From Melampsora larici-populina 98AG31 (Eukaryota; Basidiomycota; Pucciniomycetes; Pucciniales; Melampsoraceae), in assembly GCF_000204055.1 (NCBI RefSeq), contig NW_006768814.1:542526-606525 (forward strand): a DNA stretch of 64,000 nucleotides, read 5' to 3'. A model generated the notes under the pieces. It had not been told where the DNA came from, did not search any database, and saw nothing but the letters and a program-made list of their open reading frames with translations. Positions 35,339 through 47,687 of the stretch are shown one piece after another. Within the stretch, counting starts at the first letter, position 1. The number at the start of each line of letters is the position of its first letter. The translations under genes and the position numbers were made by a program.

Positions 35339-35955
35339 CTTTATAGTATTTTTTCCACTTTTTTCACAATCCACAAGCACCCAATTCTTGAGACACTCCT
35401 TGATACCATCATACTTCAATCCCAAAGAGTCTTTGGGACTCTTTGCTCCCTCCCTTGCTTAAATAGTCTCAAACGTGTGTTCTAGTCTTGAGACACCCTT
35501 GGGACTCTGTGCTGGGACTCTTTGCTCCCTCCCTTGCTTAAATAGTCTCAAATGTGTGTTCTAGTCTTGAGACACCCTTGGGACTCTGTGCTTCCTTGCT
35601 TAAATAGGAATGTGCAACTTTTTTTGTGCTCTCAAACACGTGTTCTAACTTCTGGGTGTCAGTAATTTGCACCAATAGGAATAGAAGATCCACCCACTTG
35701 GGTTGGAAATTTCCTCTGTCGCAAGCTAACCACCCCTTGGGCCCTTTGAAAAATCCACCTTGTCTTTTTTCATTTTCATTTTTTTAATTTTTTTTTTGGT
35801 GGACCCCCTGCATCCCCCGTCTTCCCGCCAAAACATGCGGGGGTGGGCTTCGGGATCCAAAGTCGCACTCCCGACATGCGGGGATCCTGCAGGGGAGGGC
35901 TGCGGGGGTGCTCAGGAGGGCGGGGGAAGGGCCGGGGCAATGGCCTAGACTTCAC

Positions 35956-36983
35956 TCTCTGAGTTCAATCAAAAATGGCATCCCAATGCTTGCTCCATCT
36001 AGCCCCTTTGATTATTTAACCCTATGGCCCTGTATAGCACTGTGTGTACTGCAACATATAGCACTTCAGAGTGTTCCAGAGCGCTATACCAATGTACGCT
36101 ACATCATCACTGCACAACGATCTTACAACATCATTCTTGATCAATGGATAGCAGGCCAGTAGACAACATAAATATTGTGTTTTTGCCAAGATTACAAGTT
36201 AAAGTTCAGCTCAAGGACCCTGGTTAAGCTTGTTGTTACCTCAACTACATGCTCCCACTCTTTGGCAAATGGGAGGTTGACACATGTGATTGATCTCAAA
36301 ACCTTCAACTGTGAATGGAGAAAAACAGTTTTTGTAATATTCCTGAGAAGGAAACATATCACAAATTAGTCTTGAGAAGGAAGACTAAGAGTTTGTCAAA
36401 GAAACCACAATCTAAGGAATCTTGATTATGAGAAAACAAAAAGGTTTGAGTTTGATGGGGAAAAGAACAGGAATGATACGAGCACACTCTTATATAAATG
36501 AGTATTCACAGAGAACCCAATACCTTCTGCATGATGAGAAAGAAAAGTGAAATATACCTGAATGTGACCAAAAAAGACAATTAAATCCTGATCACCCAAT
36601 TTGAGTTTATCAATCTCATCAAAGGGCGCATTGCACCACGGAGACCAATTTTGACAGCTGAAGAGCCACTTTGCAACTTTTTTCATGTTCATCTATTGTA
36701 ATTTGTGTTAGAAATCTTGAAACTTTGGCCTCAAACATGTAAAACTTTGTCTTCAGGAAATTCACCGCCTGGGTGACTAAGTGTCCAGACAACCCCGAAC
36801 CCGTGCTTTTGCTGTGAAGTGCTTCGCTGGTCATTTAAGGTAGCCAAAGCATTCTGCTGGTCCACTCAGTAGAACAAAATTTGTAGCTCTAACTATCCCT
36901 TGTGCGCCATATTGAAAACGTGCCCGAGCAAAACTGCTCAGCAATCTCCGATTTCCAAATTTTTTAATACCTATTTACACGAA
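35956..36983. other. Intergenic between hAT element and HIT gene
   Basis: Short minus-strand frames (36426-36834) have no recognised domain. The sequence is AT-rich and no gene is supported. Confidence 0.5.
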
Positions 36984-37840
36984 TCAATTTGCAGAATCAA
37001 TTTTTTCTTTGATGGTTTTTGCATATTCCCCAAGTTGACCCATATCGGGTGATTTTGCTGGCCAACCGATTACTAAACCAGATTCATCTGATGGCGCAGG
37101 CTTAGGGATAACTGAAATGAGATGTCAATCAGGTATGAGATAAATGAGCAAACGAGGTGCATAGGTCATCAAATTTGAGATTTGCTTACTGTGGAAATGG
37201 ACATGATCGACTTCTTGATGAGCAATTCGACCGCTAAAGGTTCATTGAGATTAGTATCCTGATCGAATGATGAGTGACTGTGAGGATAAACTGACTTGTT
37301 TTGTAAGACATTGTAATCGATCAAATCCATTGCCTTTGCGATGCTTTTTGCAGCAGGAAGGAGGTCTTTAAGGGCACTAATGGTTGATAAACGCAGAACA
37401 AATGACAGTGAGTGATCGACGGAAATCTGCAATTCTCATAGAAAGGCGACTTTCGAGTATAAATGTCAAGAGAACTCACGCATCCGGTACATCATGTAAT
37501 TTAGCACCATGATCTGAAATTGATCAAATCTGAACAAAAGTCAGAAAACAAGATACCAGAAGAACAATTCTTTTCAAAAGCAAGTAATTTTACGTTTTGG
37601 TATTACTAAAGCATGGCCATGACTGATAGGATTTATATCAAGAAATGCAAAAGTAGTTTCATTATCGATTAATTTGAATGAAGGGATTTGACCATTGATA
37701 ATCTTGCAAAAGATGCATGATGGATCTGAATTGTGAGTTGTCATTTTTGTTGTTGACCTTGAGGTGATTGAGAAAGGTGAAGTCTTCGGAATATGATGGC
37801 CTAGATGTGTTCTCAATGAATGAAGACGATGATGAAACAT
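36984..37840 (-). CDS. HNT1: HIT-family nucleotide hydrolase (HINT/Hnt1-like)
   Basis: Histidine-triad protein that hydrolyses adenosine phosphoramidates and related nucleotides. Five exons (37840-37594, 37513-37480, 37376-37296, 37233-37190, 37111-36984) give 177 residues. Motifs: CIFCKIINGQIPS, FAFLDINPISHGHALVIPK, and the histidine triad HVHFH (exon 4) continuing into HIIPKP. The family is usually 120-160 residues. The extra 32 N-terminal residues are basic, Ser/His-rich and almost free of acids, so they may be a mitochondrial presequence. An internal ATG at 37744 (MTTHNSDPS) would give the standard cytosolic form, and alternative starts could yield both. Confidence 0.93.
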
Positions 37841-39261
37841 GGATTATGAGTTGGGTCAGAGTGATACAGATGGTAAATTAACGGGGACTTATCGTGTTGG
37901 GTCCACGGTACTCGTGCCAACGGTTGGGACGAGTACCATCACCGGAGCGGATTTATAAGAGCGGATATAGGAGAAGTCGGGTATCTACACCATCCACCAG
38001 AGATGCCAAATAGAGGCCATCTTGCATTCTTCACAGACTGCATGTATGTCAATGGTCTGATGGTTTGGTATTTGTGGGTGGATCTGAATGTGGGAGGTGA
38101 GTTGGGAATATATGTCTGCTGTATTTTCAAGTAGAAGTTGCAAAGAATTGGGATTCAGTGTGATTTGCTTTCAACTCCTGTCATTTTTCAGGTATCATAT
38201 CCAATGTGTATGATAAAAAGCATTTTACATCCTTTTATTTCTGTTTTGTCACAGGATCAAGATTCAAGGGCACAAATCCAGGTGTGTTTCAACAATCATG
38301 TGGCTTAAACCTTCTAGCTACACATTCCAATTGTACTTACAATATAAAACAGGAAAAAACAGAAAACATATCTGGCTCAAGTTATCCACAGATCGATCAT
38401 GTCCAATTCAATGTACACATTCAAAACTAAAGATAGGTGGAGAAACTGATATGGAACAGGGGACCAAGACACCTACAAGTGTTCAAATATCTTCAATCAT
38501 ATCAAGTATGTATACATATATAGAGGCATTGGTTGTTGTGATGGATGAGATAACATCAGAGGAAAATTCAAGAATGATGAATCTACTTGTCTGGAATTTT
38601 CACTTTCAATCAAAGTTATCAGACCAAGGGAGAATTTTGAGTATAAGTTCCAAGAAAAATAAATCTTATTTGACCAAACTATAGATGTGAAAAAGCAAGA
38701 AGAAACAAAAGAGACAAATATGAAACAAATCTATGAAGAAAATTGGCTAGGATCTTTTAAATTATTAAATTAGAAAGTCAATACATGTTTTAGAGCTAAG
38801 AACAGTGAAGGTGATTTTGCTCACTTATATAACTTCAGAAAGAAGCTCAAGATGCTATGATTGAAAGAGGACGAATGATTACCCCAAAAGAAACCATATG
38901 CACCTAGCTTTGGGGCTTGATTATTCAAAGAGTGATAGATAAAAATGAACAGATACGATGAGATGTGATTTTAAAGAATTGTGGATTACTGGAGATAGTC
39001 GAGGAGTTGAAGCGGATTGGATAAGGCAGGAAAAAGAAGGATAGACGGAAGAGATGGTTTATCGATCCTCGTGAATCACGGGCCCCATTAGTGTATGTCT
39101 CGCAATTTGTTCCGAAAATATATGATCCGTACGTTAGGGAAGCTGACTGTGTCTGAGATAGAAATCAGTATGGGATTTAAGAAAAGTTATATCAAGTATC
39201 TTAGTATCGCAGCTCGGGACTCACGAGCAACCGCTAGATGTCGTGTTACCGGGATATACAC
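37841..39261. other. Intergenic, no supported gene
   Basis: Includes a small hairpin (GGTACTCGT ... ACGAGTACC, about 37908-37939) upstream of the HIT gene. A 128-codon + frame (38298-38684) has no recognised domain and overlaps another frame; it looks like TE or random sequence. Confidence 0.5.
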
Positions 39262-40086
39262 TCATTGACTGTAAAAAGTATCGAACCAATGCCGTGCACT
39301 TATCTGGCCTCGCTTGATAGCCTGAACTTTGTCCCGTAGGGAGTTGCAATCCTGTGATGGCCGATGAAGGATTTCCAACTCCAGCGCTTCACAAGTCGCT
39401 GCCACCTGACAAATACCTAATGAGGCGGCCTACGGAAAAAACGTTTTAGGTAATTTTTTATGAGTTCCCGATGATCTCCAGAAATCTGACACAGTCGACT
39501 TACCGAGCCTCTCAGGTAATGCGCCAGTCGCGAAAGCTTTGTGTAATCAGAGACAGCTCTGTTCATACGTGGATCAATCAAGGTGATCAAAAATTCTACT
39601 CTGCTCAGTTGACATGGTATTATGGAAATTACTAACAAAGCATAGTCCATCTGCTCCACGGTGCAGTGCGCATCTTCAAAATACACATCAACCAGGTCTT
39701 TCGTAAAACTGAATCTGCTATTAGTGTGTCCTTTCAGATCATCATCTTCCATAGCCAATAACTGTCCGAACACCTCCATGTCTATTACCGGTGGCGAGGG
39801 TGTGGGAGGCAATCGATCCAGTACAGGTTCAATGAATGGTAGTGCTGAGTGCGTCACATTCGCAACACTTGACGGATATGTTGGTCTAGGTCGCGAGGTT
39901 CTGGGAAAAGGGTACTGTCAGGAAAAACGACGGGTCAGCTACAAAAATATCTCAAAGGGATGGAAATCACAGGGGAGCATATCAAGATTGAAATGCGAGC
40001 TCTTACACCTTCACCGGGTGTCCTGGCCGAGTACAGGTGGGTTGACGTGGTGGAAGTGGGTGGATTGGAAGTGGTTGTGAATGCAT
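39262..40086 (-). CDS. YPD1: Histidine phosphotransfer protein (Ypd1-like)
   Basis: Relays phosphate from hybrid histidine kinases to response regulators (Ssk1, Skn7) in the osmotic/HOG signalling pathway. Exons 40086-40015, 39914-39637, 39558-39504 and 39429-39262 give 190 residues. The HPt domain starts IDMEVFGQLLAMEDDD, continues FTKDLVDVYFEDA, then LSRLAHYLRGSAASLGICQVA. The phosphorylatable histidine is about residue 130 in HYLRGS, matching the H-x-L-K/R-G-S signature. The Pro-rich N-terminal extension (MHSQPLPIHPLPP...) is less certain, because exon 1 was placed by frame and splice signals only. Confidence 0.85.
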
Positions 40087-43000
40087 GATTATTCGGTCTT
40101 AAAGAAGTCATATTATGATGCTTGGGTGATGGTGGAGATGAATGGAAACCGTATGCTCTGGATTGTCCATATAAATTTTGCTAGAGAGTCCAATGGGAAA
40201 AAGGAAATGTAAAGGGATTTTGGGAGATACGTTTGTTCCACAGTCAGATCAGGCGTTCACCGCTGAGGTGGAATTGGTATGTAGCGATAGAAGTGGAGGA
40301 AGCAGCCAAAACAAATTATTTCAGATAACACGATTTATCTTACTTACCATCGACTCTTCCTGACTCATTCCAGTATTGTCAGCAAGTGAGGGCGACCATC
40401 GGGATGACATTTCCTCGTCCACACTAATTCACCTCGAAACAAGCGAAACTCCTTGGGGTATCTGATCGTCGAGGTCAAAAAAGATTCAAGAGAGCTTAAT
40501 CTGACAGCAGCGTCGGGATCACGAAAGCTGAGCTCGTGATGATTTTTATACAGTTCTCTGTAATTGATGCGCTCCTGGGTGTTATGTGAAACACATACGA
40601 GGGCAACAATATCCGCCTCAGTTACCACCTGAATATCCAAACAGCCAACTGACTCTTCCAGGTGCAGCGATGATTGGGATGCGGAATTTCACTTGAAGCA
40701 CGTGTTAAAAACAGAGTGACCAAGTGGTGCCAAGTAAATGAATCCAAGCCTGGGTCGTCGAGGGAGCAAAATTGCACAACAAAAAGATTTCAGGAGACGG
40801 TTACTCGATGGTGAAACAGTTTATCCTCGCAAGTAGTTGATTGTTATGACGGTGATTGTCAGTGTTATTGGAGGCGAGGGATCCGATATAAAAGGTTATA
40901 TGAGCACAAGGTTGAAAGAGTGGATGTCCGTTCAAATGTAAGGAAGGTCGACAAAAAAAAAATTTGGTGAAGCAAAGTGATTTTTCACCTCGTCATAAGG
41001 ACCTCTTCAGTTGGACTATGATTGCTTCTACTCTGTTAGTGAACTGTAAAGGGACTAATTAGACCCTGGACGAGTGATCAAAATCTGAATTTGAGAATCA
41101 TAACCTGGTTCGTCGAAACTCAGCAACTGTTAGGTGTGGTTTAGGAATGAGTGGACTATGTAGCCTCAATCGGTACTCGATCGAGAATGATATTTTTGAC
41201 ACTCTTGAAACCGTTCTGCGTTCGCGCAATAGATATTCCTGATTGTTTTTTTTGTCCAAGAGCCTAAAAATCTCGTTTCGATTCTACCAGCGAGACATCG
41301 TTGTCTGTGGTATGTCTTGGGGTGTCTATAGCCACTGTATCATGACTGCCCCCACATCCTCCTAAGCACAACATGGAATTCCTTTCATGACTTGTAAGTG
41401 AAATTGTATAGGTAGTTCTGACCCATTCCCAACCAAGTCAGACTGTCATAATATTTACACAGCCGCGGTGGCCTCGACTACCCCCTTCGCTGGATCGAAA
41501 CCCACACTTGATCATTCCCCGCTATCTTGATGTCCATTAATGAGTTGCGTTTGCACCTGTTTTCGCGCCTTTATTGAGGCCAGTGGGTTTTAGCTGTCAC
41601 CCGTTACGGCAAGTGATGACAAATACTCATCAAATTGGTATGTGATGTTTATTCATCCTAAAATCTTCCGGTCGACCCTGATCTGGATCATGCTTGGACG
41701 ACTCAAAATCCACATGCGATCTTACAGAGGAGGTTGAATGAGATCATTCAAACTTGCCTCGGTGAGCTCCCTGCGCCTCCTTGGCTTATCGGAGGGTGTA
41801 TCGGAGTGGGAAACGTCATGAGGCTATGCTTTCTGTGTGCATCATATCATTTCAGATCAAGATATTTATATTTATCTCTCTTGCATTATATTATTCTGCG
41901 ACTTGGGGCGGTCAAAGCGCAGTGCTATGTAGTCAGATAGGTCCAAATAATGCGGGTTCACCTGCACTCCATGCCAAAAGGAGTCGAAATGCCTAAGAAG
42001 GGCATTCTAAGCACTCGGAGTGCGTTAAGTAGAGACGATGGTTGTTATGTATTATGTTCTGCACAATTCGGGATTCACTTGTGAATGCATCCCAGGAATC
42101 AGGATCAATCTTATATTCGTTCCCATATCACAAGTGTTTATTCTTCTTTCTCCTCCTGGCAAGTGCGTGGCAGGCATCCCATAATTAGGCGCCATTAGCT
42201 GCCAAGCTCGATTGAACACATCTGTAAGCTCAACAAGCACTGATTTATGCATAGTTTTGTTTGTCATACTTTGTGATGCACACCTTCGGAGTAATTGCTT
42301 ATATAACCTCCTATAACCCTACGTGCGCATGATGCACAGTTTCGAGTTTTTCTGACTCCTGTACAATCATCTTCACAATCTATATATGGCCCAGATTTGC
42401 TTCCAAATTTGTCCGAGGGCGAAAAATTTGGGCCACGGCTCATGAAACTGACTTTAGATTTTTTTGAACTTCCTTGCTGCCATGAAAATTGGAAAATCCA
42501 AGCACGAGATGTCAGCATCTTAGTACCATAGCTGTATGGTGTTAGGTGTTCTGTGCTCCCGAAGAGGAGAGAACTTGAAAACTTGAAGAATGACTTGTCC
42601 ATCTCCCAGTGAGGCAGATGATGTACAAGGTATGAAATTAACCAGCACTTGGATCCCTGAACATGTAGTTGTTTATAAGATGGCACAATCTACCCCGGAT
42701 TTCCAGCGGCTAATGATTAATGCTCAGATTGGTTGGAGCTCACGCACAAGGAAGGTGGAAAAGAAAATTTACACAATTGTATTTAAATCTTTCATGAACA
42801 ACAGCATGTAAAAAATCTCACGGGTAGTTAGGCGTAGATTGTATATTTTGGTCTGCCATGTTTCAAAGTGCGTGTTTCTTTGCCCATACAAAGATCATGC
42901 AAAAACTGCATTTTCAAAATTGTATATTTGCGGGTGGGATTGCAGGATTATCTTTTCTGGCATACTCTAGGGTGAACATCTGATGATAAAAGATAAGCAG

Positions 43001-43251
43001 ATAAGAGGCGCAGTTTGAAACATGACGATCTTGATTTCGGTTATACTATCAGGCCAGATCTATCTCCTTTTCATTTCCCCCAAAGAGACTCGAAATGTTC
43101 TGTTACAAGTGATTTTCTCGATAATCGCAATGCAAAATGTCCCCGCATGATCAAAACCTTCACAATCTTGGGTGGCCTTTAGTGGAATGATTCAGACCTT
43201 GCGGAGGAGAAGCTGATGATAACCTTTTTCATCAATCTAACGTAACTCAAT
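40087..43251. other. Long intergenic stretch without a recognised gene
   Basis: Contains a 91-codon minus frame (40365-40640) and a 140-codon minus frame (42264-42686). Neither has a known motif, signal peptide or splice context that I trust. Short AT-rich and mixed-composition segments suggest old TE sequence. Confidence 0.45.
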
Positions 43252-45986
43252 ATGTTTTGTGGAACTTCAATCTATCAACTTTTCCTTGGAACATTGTTAC
43301 CACTGGCACTACTTCAAGTATTTTTTTGGATTGAGTTCAGTATCTGTTCACTTGCTCAGGCAGATGGTGGAATCAAGAAGGAATCAAGTTCCCCGAGGCC
43401 AATGAAATCCACTGAAACAGTGTCTGAAGATCAAATCTTCAAAGCCGAAAATTGTGTCAGAGAGCCTTTAAGTTCGGAGTTGTGGCAAGAACTAGGAATG
43501 AATGAATATCTTGATCATTATCCAGACGGGAGCACAATGGATTTGGAGGTAAAACCGTGTGGTTCAGAGTAGTCTTAGTTCACCACAAGATTTGAATCTC
43601 AGCCTAACATAAACCTTCTTCATCTTTTGATGAAACTCTGTCGGGATCCTGGATACGAAGCAATACGCCACCTCAGTCGGGGCTAGCGATTTTGTTTGTG
43701 GTATTGGTCAAATCTGCAATGCCCATCAAGTGAGTTATCATGTTCCTACCCAATTGATTCCAAACTGGATCCACATGAAGCGTGAGGGATTTAGATATGT
43801 AGTGATTTCCTGATTATCAGAAGACTGGAATGCTCCAGTAAAAACCACATTTGATTCACTGACCTTGCTTACTCTCATTTGCCATATAAGTTATGTGAAA
43901 GAGTAAAAGGGCGAGATTGGTACGCTTTGGTAGCAGCTCAAAATTGGTCTGTCCTGATGAACAACATATACCAGGCTGCCTCAAGCGCGTCAGTTAACTC
44001 TTCTCAAGATGTAGCACATCTCAAAAAACATCAGTGTAGAACTTACCGTACTCAAGCTTGTACTGTTTGCCACTCAAAGATTGAAATGACACTGAATGAA
44101 GTGTTCACGATTTTCACGTCGTCTTTTTTTATAGGTTTGATGTCATGGGAGGTACAAAGTTCTCTCTGAGTGACTGAAATAATTTGAAGGAGGCCTATGA
44201 GCGTACATTCATAAAAAGTGCTGATTCAATTTGCAACATCTGAATCATAACACGCGCTACCACCAAACCACACCTCACTACAATACACGATACGGATCTA
44301 TAGGATTCTTACCAAAGATGGCAAGTTTCACTTTGAACACCGAGAATCAATTATAACTGAATCTGCTTCATTTCTCCTATAACAGCTTATTGATTTCGAG
44401 CCCGACTCATCTGGATTATCAAAACATTTCGTAAGTATGGATCTGATAAACAATCCATCGAAAAATCACACAATAAAAAGATCAAATGAGACAATCTTTT
44501 CTAGGCAGGTTTCTTTGGTCTATCAGCTTCATGGATCAGTTCATTTCCTTCAAGTTTATTCAGTTCAATAGGTCCTCTTCCAAATTCGATTTGGGAATCA
44601 ACAGGTTCATTAGCATGGGTTGGTTTAGTGACTGTTTCGTGTCATTTATCTGCTTTACAATGGGTCAATATTTGTCTTTACCTAGGATATGGTATTGATC
44701 GTTGGACTCGGGTAAGTGATGGAAAGTCTAACTAATTTATCTTCTTTTCAAACATAATCAAAAAACATATATATCTTGACCTACTGAAGTATCAGATGAA
44801 TTCCTTTCCGTTCAACAATATCAGACAGGTGATTTAAACTGGATGTTAGGAAAGACTCAAGATATAATAGAAAGTGTGATTTATAACATCACCAATCAAT
44901 TTATACATTCACCAATCAATCATCAAAACGGACTTGCTGGTTTAAATAGAGATGGATCTTTACTTACCGGTGTCAATTTGATTTCAAAAGATAGATTAAA
45001 GAAAGCTTACATCAGGTTATTGATGTCTAAAACTTTATGTAAATTATGGAGAATTCAGGTTAGGATTTTTTTTCTCCCTTATTGATCAATTGATCTACAA
45101 AAGAGTTCTTTGAAATTTCTTTTTTTATCTTTCTTATGGTTAATATTATTTGATTTTTAGAATGCTTTTATTGCAAGGGGAAATGTAAGTAAAATTGTAA
45201 AGTTTTAGTTTTTAAAGTCAAGAGTCATTTATATGATTCTTTTTTGAATTTTGTATGATCTCCAGGAACCTTGCAATCAGATGGGGCCAAATGGTGCAAG
45301 TGATGATCCAACAAGACTCTCATACTGTGGTCCTGATAACATGTGAGCTGTTTGAATATTTTCAATCACTATAATTCCAAGATGATGGTAGAGGTATCCT
45401 TTCTGCAACCTTTGACCTGTATTTTAACAAATTTCAATCAATTTGGTACTCAAAAATCAGTAAATGGAATATAGAACTGATCAAATTGTTGAATTTCAGA
45501 ATAATGAATATATTTCGTGCAGAAGATAATGGAGACCATCATTATACAGAAATTCTAAATGCATCATATGTTGAAAACATCTATGGTTTCAGTGTTGATG
45601 AATTAACAATGGTCTCATGGAATTGTCAAAAAAAGTATAATGTCTTTGAATTTGAACCTGGTCTGAACAAGTAAGTTTATATAATCCTTATGATTTCTAG
45701 AAGATCTTCAAGAGATATTTATTGAAGATTTGATTCTTTTTTAGTACAAATGTAGATTTTTCAACAAGTTCAGAAAACTTACCATCTGAAGAATGTTATT
45801 TTAATTTACCAGTTTGTGATTGTACAATTCCAGGTAAATGATCCTATCTTGAAAAATTTGATTTGTAACCTCTCAAACTGATTCACATCCCAATGTGATT
45901 TCTTATCCATAGAGATTAAATTAGCCCTACAATCTGGAAAGAGACTCACAAAGGTTTGTAGAGAAATTGGGGGACTACCAATTTAA
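43252..45986 (+). CDS. Secreted DUF7872-like protein, multi-exon
   Basis: Begins with a hydrophobic signal-type N-terminus (YQLFLGTLLPLALLQVFFW). Recognised fragments: ELWQELGMNEYLDHYPDG (exon 43252-43548), YATSVGASDFVCGIGQICNA (43661-43729), CERVKGRDWYALVAAQNW (from 43891), LIDFEPDSSGLSKHF (44386-44430), a hydrophobic glycine/serine-rich segment (44505 to about 44715), then ISKDRLKKAYIRLLMSKTL, CNQMGPNGASDDPTRLSYC, and FSVDELTMVSWNCQ towards the C-terminus. This order resembles a family of large secreted basidiomycete proteins that I recall as DUF7872; its function is unknown. Exons between 44010 and 44385 are not resolved. The junction at 44712/44790 needs a non-standard GTGATG donor to stay in frame. 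The last exon ends at the stop 45984-45986. Confidence 0.7.
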
Positions 45987-47687
45987 CTTATCCATACTTT
46001 TTCTCTCAAGGCACTCTTTTAAATTGCCCCCTTAAAGTTACATGTCAAGAAGGGCACTTTCTGTCTGCTATTTTGTGACCTCTTTGTCCCATTTTGTTTC
46101 CAATTTTTTATACTAGGAATTTGTATACTTTATATATGGCTCAGATTATATGGTTGATTAGTTTCATGTGTGTTTCCTCCATGTATCTTTATCTATACTT
46201 TTTCTGTAGAGATAGTGTAGGCCCTAGGGTGTCAATGACGTAATAAGGGTCCCTGGATGTAAAAAAATTTATGCGGTGCATTTGATCAAAGCTTGTGTTG
46301 CAGGTGAACTCTGTTGAACTGCCACACCGAGTTAGGTGCAAAGGCAAAACTCGTGGTTTGGCAAATATGCAAAAAAATGATATTTTAGTGTGGAGGGCTG
46401 TGAGCATCGTTGATAGAGTTTGCAAATGCTCAACTTCTGATCTTATTGAGTTTGTAGCCTAGACAGCTGTGTGTGAATACTTCAACATCTATGTGATTCA
46501 TATAACCCTTCAAAACTTCAATTTCTAACTTGACCATCTCTTTAGAACGCGTTTGTTTTATAATTGGAACATGTTGTGATTGAAGTTTTGTACAAAGGGT
46601 TATATGAATGAATTGAACATTTTCTTGAAGGTGTGATTATAAGATGCAGGTCAAGGAATTAAGCGGTGGAGGTAAAGAAACTCCGATGATCGGTGAGTTG
46701 TGTGAGTGTCGAAAAGTCCCCGCAAAGCATTTGGTGCCGCAAAATTGATTTCCTTTTATGTGTGCTGAGCAGTTGAGAATTGACTCGGATTGATTTGAAG
46801 AACCTTCTTGGTTTGTATTTGATCAGAAGGGCATAGCGAAATACATACTCTGATTGTTGCTTGGATACTAAAAGCATCATTCATCACACCCACGCTGCAC
46901 GCTGCACTAATTTGGATCTGGTTTCAAATTTCTTTCAGATCTTCTTTTCCTTTGATGTTTCTGCATATTTGATGATGATGATGATATTGTTGATGTTCTT
47001 ATAGCGCTCTACATATTCTATTAATTCGACTTCGATTCCAACTTGTGTTTACCAGCTTCGATCGATACAAATTGGACACTGACACTCTAAACACCCTGTC
47101 ATCAAATCATCAGCATTTCCACCTAAAACCGTTCTCTCTCTCTGGTGAAGATCAACTTGCGGTCTATTGAAATCTTCAGGATTCTAGATTTATATCGACT
47201 CAAACTTTTTATTTAGTTTGAGTCTGATCTTCAATTCAGACTGGTCCAGTGCGCATCGCCATTTCATTTTTTTGATTTGGTGATTCGGTCAGATTCAAAT
47301 TATACTCAAGCAACTTTCCTCATCGGGCCAAACCTCTCTCTGTCTCGCCTGTGAATCAGCAGTGAGTGTGACTATCGAAATTCACTGAATACGGTCACTA
47401 TTGATAGTATCAACACGATAGCCTTCTCTGTTTGATTCTATACTTCATAGTTCGTCATCCATTTCATTTTACCTTTCTTTACCATTCCTACTACTTATCA
47501 CTCATTACCTTTTCTTGCACATCACCATCACCGCTCGCACCCTATTCTTTCTTTTAATAATCAATCTTAATTACTTACCAGTCACTCGGATCCTCTTAAT
47601 CATCCTTTCTTCGCCTGCTTCGACTTATCGATACTATCAACATCCTAGTTTCTTTTTGACTTACTTAACGCTCAACCTCATTCATAA
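45987..47687. other. Intergenic, with one inverted repeat
   Basis: No gene is supported. Around 46494-46610 an inverted repeat is present (TCATATAACCCTT...AACTTCAAT and ATTGAAGTTTTG...AAGGGTTATATGA). From about 47100 the sequence is pyrimidine-rich with CTCTCT tracts, a likely promoter and leader for the gene starting at 47688. Confidence 0.5.
46494..46610. repeat. Short inverted repeat (MITE-like)
   Basis: Arms of about 30 bases (46494-46522 and 46579-46610) pair as TCATATAACCCTT...AAAACTTCAAT against its reverse complement, with a few extra bases in the right arm. No target duplication is evident. Confidence 0.45.

Larger units (their letters stand above)
31083..35947 (-). mobile_element. 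hAT transposon with 8-base target duplication and terminal inverted repeats
   Basis: Flanked by the identical 8-mer GACTTCAC at 31075-31082 and 35948-35955. Ends are inverted: left TAGGCCTTTGCCCCGGCCCC, right (reverse complement) TAGGCCATTGCCCCGGCCCT, continuing as a looser GC-rich match. The element spans about 4.87 kb and holds a transposase gene on the minus strand (31370-34041) and a second inverted-repeat element (34137-35338) between that gene's start and the right end. Confidence 0.85.

Noticed and set aside
38298..38684. 128-codon plus-strand frame
   Set aside because: Overlaps another frame of similar quality and shows no recognisable domain; treated as chance or old TE sequence.
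42264..42686. 140-codon minus-strand frame
   Set aside because: No motif, no signal peptide, no splice context, and overlapping frames on the other strand.
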